Positions 6,631 to 13,017 of a stretch of DNA of 14,266 nt are shown one piece after another. Position 1 is the stretch's first letter. Every line of letters starts with the position of its first letter. The DNA comes from Luteococcus sp052116585. GTDB taxonomy: Bacteria; Actinomycetota; Actinomycetes; Propionibacteriales; Propionibacteriaceae. The position numbers were made by a program, and so were the translations under genes. The DNA is taken from contig NZ_JBQKKT010000039.1 in the NCBI RefSeq assembly GCF_052116585.1, positions 1 through 14,266 of the forward strand. The letters run 5' to 3'. The notes beneath the pieces were generated by a model. That model did not search any database, was not told where the DNA came from, and was given only the letters and a program-made list of their open reading frames with translations.

Positions 6631-7323
6631 CTACTCGGCCTTCTTCGGACCCGCGGCCTTCACCCCAACCCACGTGGCGGCAAAGCCGAAGATCGCGAAG
6701 GCCCACCACTGCAGGGCATAACCGCGATTGCGCTCCTTGCCGCCCCCGACGTCGGGAATGTCCGGCGCCTTGGGACCCAGACCTTGGGCCCTGCTGGCGT
6801 CGGCCTCCTGGGTCACGAAACCAGCCACCAGGGGCGCCGGCCAGTCTTGGGCCAGCTGCTCCAGACGAACCGCACTCAGGGTGCCGGCCGGGGCATCGCT
6901 CGGCAGCGGCACGGTGGGCTTTCCCTGGGTGGGCAGGATGACGCCCTGGACAGTCTGCGGGCCGCTGGGTGCCGGAGGAGGTGTCGACTGCCCCTGCGGG
7001 AGGGTGCCACGCACGACCGTGAGCGTGCGTCCGCCCTTTGTCCGGAAGGCACTCACCACCTGCAAGGGATGCTCCGTCCCTGCCAGGACCTGCTTGCCGG
7101 GGAGAAAACTACCCGTCGCGGTCACCCGACGCCCGTAGAGGTCGCCGACCACCTCGCCCTGCAGATTCGACTCGAGGTCTCGGGGCTGGCCCGCCGCGCG
7201 CTGTTCGGCGCTGCCCTGCGCCTGGGACTGGAAGACCTCGGCCTGCCAGAGCCCGAGGAAGATCATGAATACGCTGAGGGCACAGCCGATCACCGCGATG
7301 AGCAACTGCTTGAGCCGGGTCAT
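6631..7323 (-). CDS. SURF1-family membrane protein
   Basis: SURF1 proteins help assemble haem-copper cytochrome c oxidase, probably by handling haem a. The 230 residues have the expected two-helix hairpin: an N-terminal helix (about 7-26) followed by LGLWQAEVF (23-31), a large outer domain (about 30-200), and a C-terminal helix (about 204-221) that begins with the family hallmark GYALQWWAFA (201-210). The outer domain contains a proline-rich patch (114-122). The start ATG overlaps the Ddl stop codon as ATGA, so translation is coupled. No oxidase gene is in the window, so the partner must be encoded elsewhere. It sits between a cell-wall ligase and a DUF3817 gene, and operon mates here give no functional hint. 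The product has no canonical Sec signal peptide. Confidence 0.88.
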   Translation of the reverse strand: MTRLKQLLIAVIGCALSVFMIFLGLWQAEVFQSQAQGSAEQRAAGQPRDLESNLQGEVVGDLYGRRVTATGSFLPGKQVLAGTEHPLQVVSAFRTKGGRTLTVVRGTLPQGQSTPPPAPSGPQTVQGVILPTQGKPTVPLPSDAPAGTLSAVRLEQLAQDWPAPLVAGFVTQEADASRAQGLGPKAPDIPDVGGGKERNRGYALQWWAFAIFGFAATWVGVKAAGPKKAE

Positions 7324-8312
7324 TCCTGTGCAGCCTCCTGCACGAGGGGACCATAGACCCGAGCAAGATCAAGACCGGCAGCCTGCATGGCGATGGGGGC
7401 GATGGACGTCTCGGTCATGCCGGGAGCCGAGTTCCCCTCCAGGAACCAGGCACGGCCCTCGTCGTCGACGATCATGTCGACGCGGACAACCGCCTGGAGA
7501 TTGAGCGCCTTCACGGCCCCTTGTGCAAGATCAACAACATTGCGGGCGGCATCGTCGGGAAGTTCTGCGGGCACGATGAATCGGGTGAAGCCAGCCGTGT
7601 AGCGCGCCGCGTAGTCGTAGATCCCCGATTCGGGACGGATCTCCACGGCCGGGAGGACCCGCACGTCGTCACCGCGCACAACGGCCGTGACGGCCACCTC
7701 CGTGCCGTGGATGAACTCCTCGATGACGGCCACCGGCCCGTAGGCATAGGCAGCCACCATCGCCTGGCGCAGCTCGTCCATGGAGTTGACCTTGGTGGTG
7801 CCCAGTGCCGAACCGCTGCGCGCAGGCTTGACGATCAGCGGAAAGCCCAGCTTGGCTCCCAGCGCCTCCACGAGCCGATCGGCGCCCAACTCGCGGAAGA
7901 TGTCGTGGGGCAGGGCCACCTGCTGCGGAACGTTGAAGCCGGCGCGGGCCACCACGGTTCCGGCCACCGACTTGTCGAAGGTGGTGCGGCAGACCGCGCC
8001 CGAAGAACCGACGGCCGGCACGTCGAGCAGCTCGAGGACCTCCCGCAGGGCGCCGTCCTCACCCAGACCACCGTGCAGCATGGGCACCACGACCGGGCGT
8101 TCCAGGCTGGCCAGCAGCGTCAACAGCTCGGAGTTCACATCCGTCTCGATGACCTTGTGGCCGGCGCCGCGCAGGGCCTGGGCCACGCGTCGCCCCGAAC
8201 GCAGCGAGACGTCGCGCTCATGGGAGAGGCCGCCGGCCAGCACGACGACGGTCGGCTGGGGGGAACCCTGCAGGACGGTATTGGCTGCGGGCTGGATCTG
8301 CTCGTCGCTCAT
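7320..8312 (-). CDS. ddl: D-alanine-D-alanine ligase family protein
   Basis: ATP-grasp enzyme expected to join two D-alanines for peptidoglycan precursors. Residues match the Ddl catalytic set: GGLSHERDVSLRSG (27-40, with the glutamate that binds the first D-Ala), HGGLGEDG (80-87), KP (162-163), the serine loop RSGSALG (165-171), EEFIHGTEV (198-206), YDYAARY (232-238), R277-x-D279, and the magnesium ligands in LEGNSAPGMT (291-300). The tyrosine in YDY is what D-Ala-D-Ala ligases carry; D-lactate-type ligases have Phe there. The SALG loop departs from the commoner SSVG. Length (330) is normal. It starts 21 bases after the aminotransferase stop, with GAAAGGG as Shine-Dalgarno, and overlaps the SURF1 gene. 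Many actinobacteria keep another ddl elsewhere, so this may be a paralogue with an altered substrate. Confidence 0.88.
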   Translation of the reverse strand: MSDEQIQPAANTVLQGSPQPTVVVLAGGLSHERDVSLRSGRRVAQALRGAGHKVIETDVNSELLTLLASLERPVVVPMLHGGLGEDGALREVLELLDVPAVGSSGAVCRTTFDKSVAGTVVARAGFNVPQQVALPHDIFRELGADRLVEALGAKLGFPLIVKPARSGSALGTTKVNSMDELRQAMVAAYAYGPVAVIEEFIHGTEVAVTAVVRGDDVRVLPAVEIRPESGIYDYAARYTAGFTRFIVPAELPDDAARNVVDLAQGAVKALNLQAVVRVDMIVDDEGRAWFLEGNSAPGMTETSIAPIAMQAAGLDLARVYGPLVQEAAQE

Positions 8313-8333
8313 GGTGGGTGGGTGCCCTTTCGC

Positions 8334-9647
8334 TCAGAAGGTTTCCGGGCCGGGGCCCAGATTGCGGCTCACATGCATCGGGGAGGAGCCCAGACCGAAG
8401 GTCTGGTGCAGCTCGAACTCTCGGTTGACCACGTCGGCAAGACGACGGACGCCCTCGCGGATCCTCTCCGGTGGCGGGAAGCAGTAACTCAGGCGGATGT
8501 TGCGGCTGCCCAGTCCGTCGGCGTAGAAGGCGGTGCCAGGGGTGTACGCGACGCGCGCCGTGACGGCACGCGGCAACATGGCCTGCGAATCCAGCCCCTC
8601 GGGCAGCGTGACCCAGACGAAGAAGCCACCCTTGGGTTCGGTCCACGTGGTGCCGGGCGGCATGTACTCCCGCAAGGCCTCCAGCATCGCGTCGCGGCGC
8701 TCGCGGTACATGTCCTTGAAGGCGACGATCTGGCCCTTCCAGTCATGATTGGCCAGGTAGGAGCTGATGGCGTACTGACTGAAGACCGGCGGGCACAGCG
8801 TCGCGGATTCCTGGGCCAGGACAAGCTTCTCGCGCACGGCATGCGGTGCCAGCACCCAGCCAACCCGGAAACCAGGGGCGAAGGTCTTGGAGAAGGAACC
8901 CAGATAGATGACCTGCTCGTCGTCCAGGGAACGGATCGCGGGAATCGGCTCGGCGTCGAGCGTCAGCAGGCCGTAGGGATTGTCCTCCACCACCAGGATG
9001 TCGAGCTCCCGGCAGACCTCGACGATCTGCTGGCGGCGCTCCAGGCTCTGGGTGATGCCCGACGGATTGTTGAAGTTGGGGATCGTGTAGAGGAACTTCG
9101 GGCGCTTCCCGGCCTCGGCGCACGCCGTCGCGGCCTCCCGCAGCGCGTCGGGCTGCAGGCCGAACTCGTCCATGCTGACGTGCACGACCTCGCACTGATA
9201 GCTGCCGAAGGTGCCCAGCGCCCCCACATAGCTCGGAGCCTCCGCCAGCACCACGTCGCCGGGATCGCAGAAGATGCGGGTCACCAGATCGAGCCCCTGC
9301 TGCGAACCACAGGTGATGGTCACGTCGTCAGGATGAGCACTGATGCCCTCCAGCGCCATGACCTCGCAGATCTGCTCGCGGATGAAGGGCTCGCCTTGGC
9401 CGGATCCGTACTGCATGGCCTGTTGGCCACGCTCCTGGACGAGCTCAGCCAACGTGTTGCCGACGATGTCCAGAGGGAGGTCGGCGATGTTCGGCATGCC
9501 GCCTGCCAAGGAGACCACCTCGGGCCGGTTCGCGACCGCGAACAGGGCGCGGACCGCGGAGGCACGCATGCCGTGGGTGCGCTGGGAGTAGCTGGAGTAG
9601 TAACGGTCCAGCCGGGTGTCTCGACGTTGGGGTTCAGGCAGGCTCAC
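8334..9647 (-). CDS. PLP-dependent aminotransferase, class I/II fold
   Basis: Fold-type I aminotransferase. Numbering from GTG 9647 (437 residues), it has SLAGGMPN (46-53), YGSGQG (80-85), TCGSQQGLDL (112-121), PNFNNPSG (190-197) and the PLP lysine in GSFSKTFAPGFRVGW (K254). It resembles 2-aminoadipate/aromatic or MocR-like aminotransferase domains without the winged helix. The substrate cannot be read from the sequence. The start is uncertain: GTG 9647 has AGAGGG almost touching it, and GTG 9692 adds 15 residues of low-complexity character with an equally poor Shine-Dalgarno. It opens the minus-strand operon with ddl 21 bases downstream. The pairing suggests amino-acid supply to the cell wall, for example D-amino acid interconversion, but that is inference. 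Two 29-bp repeats lie upstream in the divergent promoter region. Confidence 0.9.
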   Translation of the reverse strand: MSLPEPQRRDTRLDRYYSSYSQRTHGMRASAVRALFAVANRPEVVSLAGGMPNIADLPLDIVGNTLAELVQERGQQAMQYGSGQGEPFIREQICEVMALEGISAHPDDVTITCGSQQGLDLVTRIFCDPGDVVLAEAPSYVGALGTFGSYQCEVVHVSMDEFGLQPDALREAATACAEAGKRPKFLYTIPNFNNPSGITQSLERRQQIVEVCRELDILVVEDNPYGLLTLDAEPIPAIRSLDDEQVIYLGSFSKTFAPGFRVGWVLAPHAVREKLVLAQESATLCPPVFSQYAISSYLANHDWKGQIVAFKDMYRERRDAMLEALREYMPPGTTWTEPKGGFFVWVTLPEGLDSQAMLPRAVTARVAYTPGTAFYADGLGSRNIRLSYCFPPPERIREGVRRLADVVNREFELHQTFGLGSSPMHVSRNLGPGPETF

Positions 9648-9700
9648 CCCTCTACTCTGCCACGCGGGCCGGGTTCGTGGGTTGAGGGTCACTCCCCCGG

Positions 9701-9764
9701 CCTACGCGTTATTCTTGGCGGGACCTCCGCCTACGCGTCATTCTTGGCGGGACCTCCGCCTACG
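9701..9764. repeat. Two 29-bp tandem repeats in a divergent promoter region
   Basis: Two adjacent copies (9701-9729 and 9730-9758) differ at a single base, T against C at the tenth position. The first six bases of a third copy (CCTACG) follow at 9759-9764. They lie between the starts of the aminotransferase (-) and the GNAT-like gene (+). Each unit contains ATTCTTGGCGGGACCTCCG. They may duplicate a promoter or operator serving one or both genes, or simply be slippage. Confidence 0.92.
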
Positions 9765-9812
9765 ATGGACACTGCCGCTGCTGGACGAGGGTTCTGTGTG
9801 GAGGAGGCTGCC

Positions 9813-10445
9813 ATGGCACGATCCGGACGACTGCGCGTCGTGCTGCCCGGTGACCTGCCCGCCCTGCTGCCCACCTGCGATGCGCACGGCGAACTGGACG
9901 CGCTGCTGCAGGATCCGGGTGCCACCTGGGCCCGCGCGGCGATGGACCAGTGGGGACTCTGCGGAGTGGTGCTGGTGAATGACGACTCGTCCCCCGAGGC
10001 CCAGCTTCTCGTCTGTCCCGGCCTGCAACTGCCCCCGGATCATCCCCTGGTCCACTGGTCGCGCCTCCCGGATGCCGCCTACCTGCTGGCTCTGGTGACG
10101 GAACCCGACGATGCGGACAACCGGGGATTGCCCCAGGCCCGCACCCGACTCCTGGTGCAGGCGCTCTCGCGTCGACTGGCCGGGGATGTGGCCACCGTCG
10201 AGGCAGCGGCGAGTCTGCGCGGCGGCACCTGCCTGGAACCGCCGATGGACTGGTTGGCGGGTGCCGGATTCACCGGTGTGCCCGAGCCCAGGGCCGACGG
10301 ACGGGTGCGGATGCGTCTCTCGCTGGAGTCCACGTCGCGATGGATCCCGGACCTGCACCGTGCCAAGGATCTCCTGCAGGGGCTGCTGCCGCGCCCGGTG
10401 CCGCCCGTCGAACCCACCGGACGCGACGGCCACGGCGCACCCTGA
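9813..10445 (+). CDS. GNAT-fold-like protein with degenerate CoA loop
   Basis: 210 residues, start ATG 9813 with an excellent GAGGAGG Shine-Dalgarno at 9801-9807. There is no signal peptide or membrane helix. I do not recognise it outright. Its segments follow, in order, a GNAT acetyltransferase that in streptomycetes sits near parB and trxA: WGLCGVVLVND (47-57), a hydrophobic strand YLLALVTE (90-97), a helix RTRLLVQALSRRL (110-122), then WLAGAGF (147-153) and R-x-R-x-x-L-S-L-E-S-T-S-R-W (164-177). This comparison is from memory. The acetyl-CoA loop, normally Q/R-x-x-G-x-G/A, is replaced by DNRGLPQAR (102-110), so catalysis is doubtful. The product has acidic and proline-rich ends. It is divergent from the aminotransferase and followed by a terminator, so it is probably transcribed alone. 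Confidence 0.75.
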   Translation: MARSGRLRVVLPGDLPALLPTCDAHGELDALLQDPGATWARAAMDQWGLCGVVLVNDDSSPEAQLLVCPGLQLPPDHPLVHWSRLPDAAYLLALVTEPDDADNRGLPQARTRLLVQALSRRLAGDVATVEAAASLRGGTCLEPPMDWLAGAGFTGVPEPRADGRVRMRLSLESTSRWIPDLHRAKDLLQGLLPRPVPPVEPTGRDGHGAP

Positions 10446-10480
10446 AGACGTCGCCCTGGCCGAGCGGCTCGGGCCGCCCC

Positions 10481-10510
10481 ATCACAAGCCGCGCGATCAC
10501 AAGCCGCGCG
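10481..10510. repeat. Two tandem 15-bp repeats after the GNAT-like gene
   Basis: Two identical copies of ATCACAAGCCGCGCG, then the start of a third (ATCAC), lie between the GNAT-like stop codon and the terminator hairpin. They are non-coding as far as I can see. Confidence 0.88.
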
Positions 10511-10523
10511 ATCACGACATGAC

Positions 10524-10551
10524 GATGCCCCGGCCAGCAGGCCGGGGCATC
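10524..10551. terminator. Bidirectional terminator between the GNAT-like gene and rpf
   Basis: A perfect 12-bp GC-rich stem (GATGCCCCGGCC with its complement) around an AGCA loop, placed where two genes converge. It could serve both strands. On the plus strand GGGTGTTGTG follows, with no strong T-run. Confidence 0.88.
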
Positions 10552-10576
10552 GGGTGTTGTGAGGAGTTTGACGTGA

Positions 10577-11191
10577 TCAGGCGACGCGGATCTTCTGGCC
10601 GACCTTGATCATGTTCGGGTTCTTCACGGTGGACTTGTTGAGCTGCCAGACAGCCTTCCAGCCGCTGCCGTTGCGCTTGGCGATCTTCGACAGGGTGTCC
10701 CCACGCTTCACGATCACGTACTTGGCGCCCTTGACCGACTTCACGGGGGCGGTGGTGGTGGCCTTCTTCTTGGTGGTGGTGGCCTTCTTCTTCACCGGGG
10801 CGACGGTCTTCACGCTCGAGGTGACACCGGTGCTGACGGCCAGGCCGTTGGCGCGGGTCAGGCCAGCGCGCTTGGAGCAGACCGGCCAGGCGCCGGGGCC
10901 CTGGGTCTTCAGGGTCTTCTTGGCGATCTCGATCTGCTGGGCCTTGGTGGCCTTGTTGGCCGTCGGGGCGTACTTGCCGCCGCCGAAGCCGAGCCAGGTG
11001 GAACGGCTGAACTGCAGGCCGCCGTAGTAGCCGTTGCCCGTGTTGATCGACCAGTTGCCGCCGGACTCGCACTGGGCCACACGGTCCCACACGGTGCCAG
11101 CGGCCTGCGCGGGGGCAGCGGCGCTGATACCGATGCCGGCGCTCAGCGCGGTCGCAGCGACCAGGGAAACGAAGGTGGAGGTCTTGTTCAT
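10577..11191 (-). CDS. Secreted Rpf-type transglycosylase with LysM domain
   Basis: Resuscitation-promoting-factor-like muralytic enzyme that cuts peptidoglycan glycan strands outside the cell. The 204 residues comprise a signal peptide (1-31, cleavage likely after AQA or AQAA), an Rpf/transglycosylase domain (about 32-110), a Lys/Thr-rich linker (124-155) and one C-terminal LysM (157-203: VKRGDTLSKIAKRNG, then PNMIKVGQKIRV). The catalytic glutamate is E42 in VAQCESGGNW. C41 and C105 are the disulfide pair typical of Rpf domains. I chose ATG 11191 because it gives a clean MNKT n-region. ATG 11209, six codons earlier, is possible, and neither has a good Shine-Dalgarno. The 3' end faces a shared terminator. 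An imperfect inverted repeat lies just upstream. I see no c-di-AMP (ydaO-type) riboswitch, which controls some actinobacterial rpf genes. Confidence 0.92.
   Translation of the reverse strand: MNKTSTFVSLVAATALSAGIGISAAAPAQAAGTVWDRVAQCESGGNWSINTGNGYYGGLQFSRSTWLGFGGGKYAPTANKATKAQQIEIAKKTLKTQGPGAWPVCSKRAGLTRANGLAVSTGVTSSVKTVAPVKKKATTTKKKATTTAPVKSVKGAKYVIVKRGDTLSKIAKRNGSGWKAVWQLNKSTVKNPNMIKVGQKIRVA
10751..10792 (-). repeat. 21-bp tandem repeat coding the Rpf linker
   Basis: Two adjacent 21-bp units encode two KKKATTT heptads in the linker between the lytic and LysM domains. The unit is a whole number of codons, so the copy number can change without a frameshift and would alter the reach of the enzyme from its wall anchor. 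Confidence 0.85.
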
Positions 11192-11211
11192 GAGAGCCAA
11201 CGTAGGCATTC

Positions 11212-11238
11212 CTGAGCGTTTCTCAAAATCGCTCTCAG
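11212..11238. repeat. Imperfect inverted repeat upstream of rpf
   Basis: CTGAG (11212-11216) and CTCAG (11234-11238) are complementary, with imperfect extension inward (GAGCG against CGCTC offset by two bases) around an A/T-rich centre. It lies 21 bases before the chosen rpf start, a fitting place for an operator or leader hairpin. No regulator can be named. Confidence 0.3.
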
Positions 11239-11362
11239 AAAAATTGCCAACTGGGGACTGGACGCCACCCCGAACGGCCTGTATGGCACTGGTGTGTTTC
11301 CGCTGCTCACAGCCGAATTCACCGGCGGCGAGCCAGTTTCCTGAAGAACAGCTGGACGCAGC

Positions 11363-11824
11363 TCACCGCTCGGGCTCGGTGACCCTCATCACCACCGGGG
11401 TCTCATGTTCCACGGTCCGGGAGACGGTGCAGTCCCTGTCATGGGAGAGCCGCACCAGGCGCTCCACCAGACCGGCGGCCTGACGGCCAGCCTCGTCATC
11501 GCCGAACAGTATGGAGAAGTCGACACTGACATCGCGCAGACGCGCGCCGCCCGTCTCGTCGAAGAACTTCTCACCGCCGGCGACCACCTCGAAGGTCTTT
11601 GGCTCAGCACGCCGGGCCGTCACCACGTCCACGTCGATCGCACTGCAGGCACCGACGGCGGCCAGGAGGAGTTCCACCGGGCTGAAGTGCTCCGGGGCCA
11701 TGCCGACGGCCACCTGCACGCCATCGGCATTGGTTGCCAGATAGTTCCCCGTGCTCGTTCGTTCGACGCGCACCTCACGTCGGGCGCTCGTCGGGGTGGA
11801 TGCCGAATCGTCAGGGGTGGTCAT
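11363..11824 (-). CDS. OsmC-family peroxidase-like protein
   Basis: Cytoplasmic OsmC/Ohr-fold protein; characterised members reduce organic hydroperoxides with a cysteine pair. The 153-residue product has both cysteines: C60 in AAVGACSAIDVD (55-66) and C132 in SHDRDCTVSRT (127-137). SPVELLLAAVGAC (48-60) is the family's best-known segment. It belongs to the YhfA-like/general OsmC branch more than to Ohr, judging from the V-G-x-C-x-x-x-D spacing. Start ATG 11824 has GGAAGG six bases upstream. An open frame continues to 12208 but overlaps the upstream gene and adds no recognisable sequence. It lies 14 bases after the membrane-protein gene, so the two form an operon. With trxA and trxB next door, a thiol-redox role is likely. 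Confidence 0.92.
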   Translation of the reverse strand: MTTPDDSASTPTSARREVRVERTSTGNYLATNADGVQVAVGMAPEHFSPVELLLAAVGACSAIDVDVVTARRAEPKTFEVVAGGEKFFDETGGARLRDVSVDFSILFGDDEAGRQAAGLVERLVRLSHDRDCTVSRTVEHETPVVMRVTEPER

Positions 11825-11838
11825 GAGGGCCTTCCAGG

Positions 11839-12468
11839 TCAGGGAGCCATGGTGTCCGCGAAGCGGTTGGTCAGCTCCATCAGGTCGGTGCGGGTCAGAC
11901 CCACCAGATCGACGATCATGATCGCCGTCTTGTCGCGGATGATCGCGCAGGCATCCCGATTGGTGTCGATGCTGGTGCCGCAGTAGCCGTCCTCGGTGGC
12001 GATGATCGCATTCATGCCCATGTCCGTCATGAACTTCTTCGCGTCGGTCTCCGGACGGCTCATCAGCAGCACGACGGTGTTCTGTCCGCCCCGGGCATAG
12101 GTGGCTGCAATGGTTGACTTCTTGGTGGTCGGATTGGCCGACGGGGTGTCCGCGGAGTTGGCATCGCGGGAGTACTCGTCCACCGAGAGCGGCGGAGTCA
12201 TCGTCCACGGGGTCCGCGACGGAGCCGCGGTGATCACCACCTGCGGCTTGCTCGCATTGATCCGATAGGCCGCATAGGCCGCGCCGCCCACAACCAGGAG
12301 CAGGCCCAGCAGCCCTGCCAGGAGCAGGACCCAGCGGGGGAAACGGCTCGCGTGGATGACGGGACCAGCGTCCAACTCGTCGGGGCCCGTGGTGGCCGTG
12401 GCACCGAATGAAGTGCCGTCGGAGTCCAGGGGAGACGGGCCATGACTGTCACCGGGGGTGGTACTCAT
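11839..12468 (-). CDS. Single-pass membrane protein of unknown function
   Basis: I do not recognise this family. The 209 residues have a Ser/Asp/Gly-rich cytoplasmic N-terminus (1-43), one strong membrane helix (about 46-69) and a Ser/Thr/Pro-rich stalk (about 72-120). A compact outer domain of about 90 residues (120-209) follows, with two cysteines (C163, C174) that could form a disulfide and a hydrophobic strand TAIMIVDLVGL (181-191). Start ATG 12468 has only a weak Shine-Dalgarno (AGG about twelve bases upstream). It is first in an operon with the OsmC-family gene, 14 bases apart, and is separated from trxA by a hairpin terminator. The outer domain could be a sensor or binding module, but nothing in the sequence proves it. 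Confidence 0.82.
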   Translation of the reverse strand: MSTTPGDSHGPSPLDSDGTSFGATATTGPDELDAGPVIHASRFPRWVLLLAGLLGLLLVVGGAAYAAYRINASKPQVVITAAPSRTPWTMTPPLSVDEYSRDANSADTPSANPTTKKSTIAATYARGGQNTVVLLMSRPETDAKKFMTDMGMNAIIATEDGYCGTSIDTNRDACAIIRDKTAIMIVDLVGLTRTDLMELTNRFADTMAP

Positions 12469-12485
12469 GGGGACAAACCTAGTGG

Positions 12486-12529
12486 AATCACACGACCGCG
12501 GCTCCCTGTGGGCAGCCGCGGTTGTGATT
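12486..12529 (-). terminator. Terminator after trxA
   Basis: Arms 12486-12503 and 12514-12529 form a 16-bp stem with a 2-base bulge and a 10-base loop. It follows the trxA stop on the minus strand and precedes the membrane-protein gene. It ends without a T-run on the minus strand but could still separate the two transcripts. Confidence 0.75.
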
Positions 12530-12609
12530 GTGCTTGTCAGAGAGGGAAGACGGATTCCCGGAGGTGAAGACCGGAGCTTCCACCCGGATCGACGAGCTGG
12601 TGCCGACGA

Positions 12610-12930
12610 TCAGATGAACTCGTCCAGGGCCTTCAGCAGCGCACCCTTGCTCTTGGCGCCCTGGAAGGACTTCACCACACGGCCGCCCTGCCACACCTGC
12701 AGCGTGGGGAGCGACAGGATCCCCTGCTCGGTGGGGATCTGGGTGTTGGAATTGGTGTCCATCTTGACGAAGTCCATCTTGTCGCCCAGCTGGGTGGCGA
12801 TCTCGTCGATGATCGGCGAGAGCTGCTTGCAGGGGGCGCACCAGTCGGCCCAGTAGTCCACCAGGACCGGCTTGGGGTTCATGACGACCTCGTCGACGAA
12901 GGTCTTGTCGGTGACGTCCTTGACGCTCAT
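12610..12930 (-). CDS. trxA: Thioredoxin
   Basis: Small cytoplasmic dithiol protein that reduces protein disulfides and is itself reduced by the TrxB encoded just upstream. The 106-residue length is standard. Features seen: buried D25, active site W-C-A-P-C (30-34), the cis-proline P75 in LSLPTL, and the G-G turn (82-83). The active site has Ala where classical thioredoxin 1 has Gly. CAPC occurs in other thioredoxins, and the change may shift the redox potential slightly. ATG 12930 has a perfect AAGGAG Shine-Dalgarno. It is 87 bases downstream of trxB with no terminator between, so they should be co-transcribed from the promoter at 14153-14180. Confidence 0.96.
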   Translation of the reverse strand: MSVKDVTDKTFVDEVVMNPKPVLVDYWADWCAPCKQLSPIIDEIATQLGDKMDFVKMDTNSNTQIPTEQGILSLPTLQVWQGGRVVKSFQGAKSKGALLKALDEFI

Positions 12931-12962
12931 GGTTCTCCTTGGATCTGTCCCCTTGACGGGCT

Positions 12963-13007
12963 CGGGGAGCGGTTGGTGTCCCCTCTGTGGACGCGGGGAG
13001 CGGTTGG
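12963..13007. repeat. 14-bp direct repeat between trxB and trxA
   Basis: CGGGGAGCGGTTGG occurs at 12963-12976 and again at 12994-13007 in the 87-base spacer. The copies start 31 bp apart. The role is unknown; it may just be local duplication. Confidence 0.75.
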
Positions 13008-13017
13008 GTGTGGGGGG

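Noticed and set aside
6262..7356. 364-codon plus-strand open frame
   Set aside because: It overlaps SURF1 and DUF3817 in antisense, crosses the tandem repeats and has no motif.
7521..9812. Very long plus-strand open frame running into the GNAT-like gene
   Set aside because: It is antisense to ddl and the aminotransferase, both unmistakable by motif. Its product is rich in His, Gly, Arg and Gln without any domain. Only the part from 9813 onward is a gene.
11210..11362. c-di-AMP riboswitch upstream of rpf
   Set aside because: Some actinobacterial rpf genes carry one, but I could not find its conserved core here and the space is short.
12553..12580. Second GGGAAT on the minus strand as another SigR-type promoter for the membrane protein-OsmC operon
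   Set aside because: No GTT follows at 16-19 bases, and it lies within the trxA downstream region.
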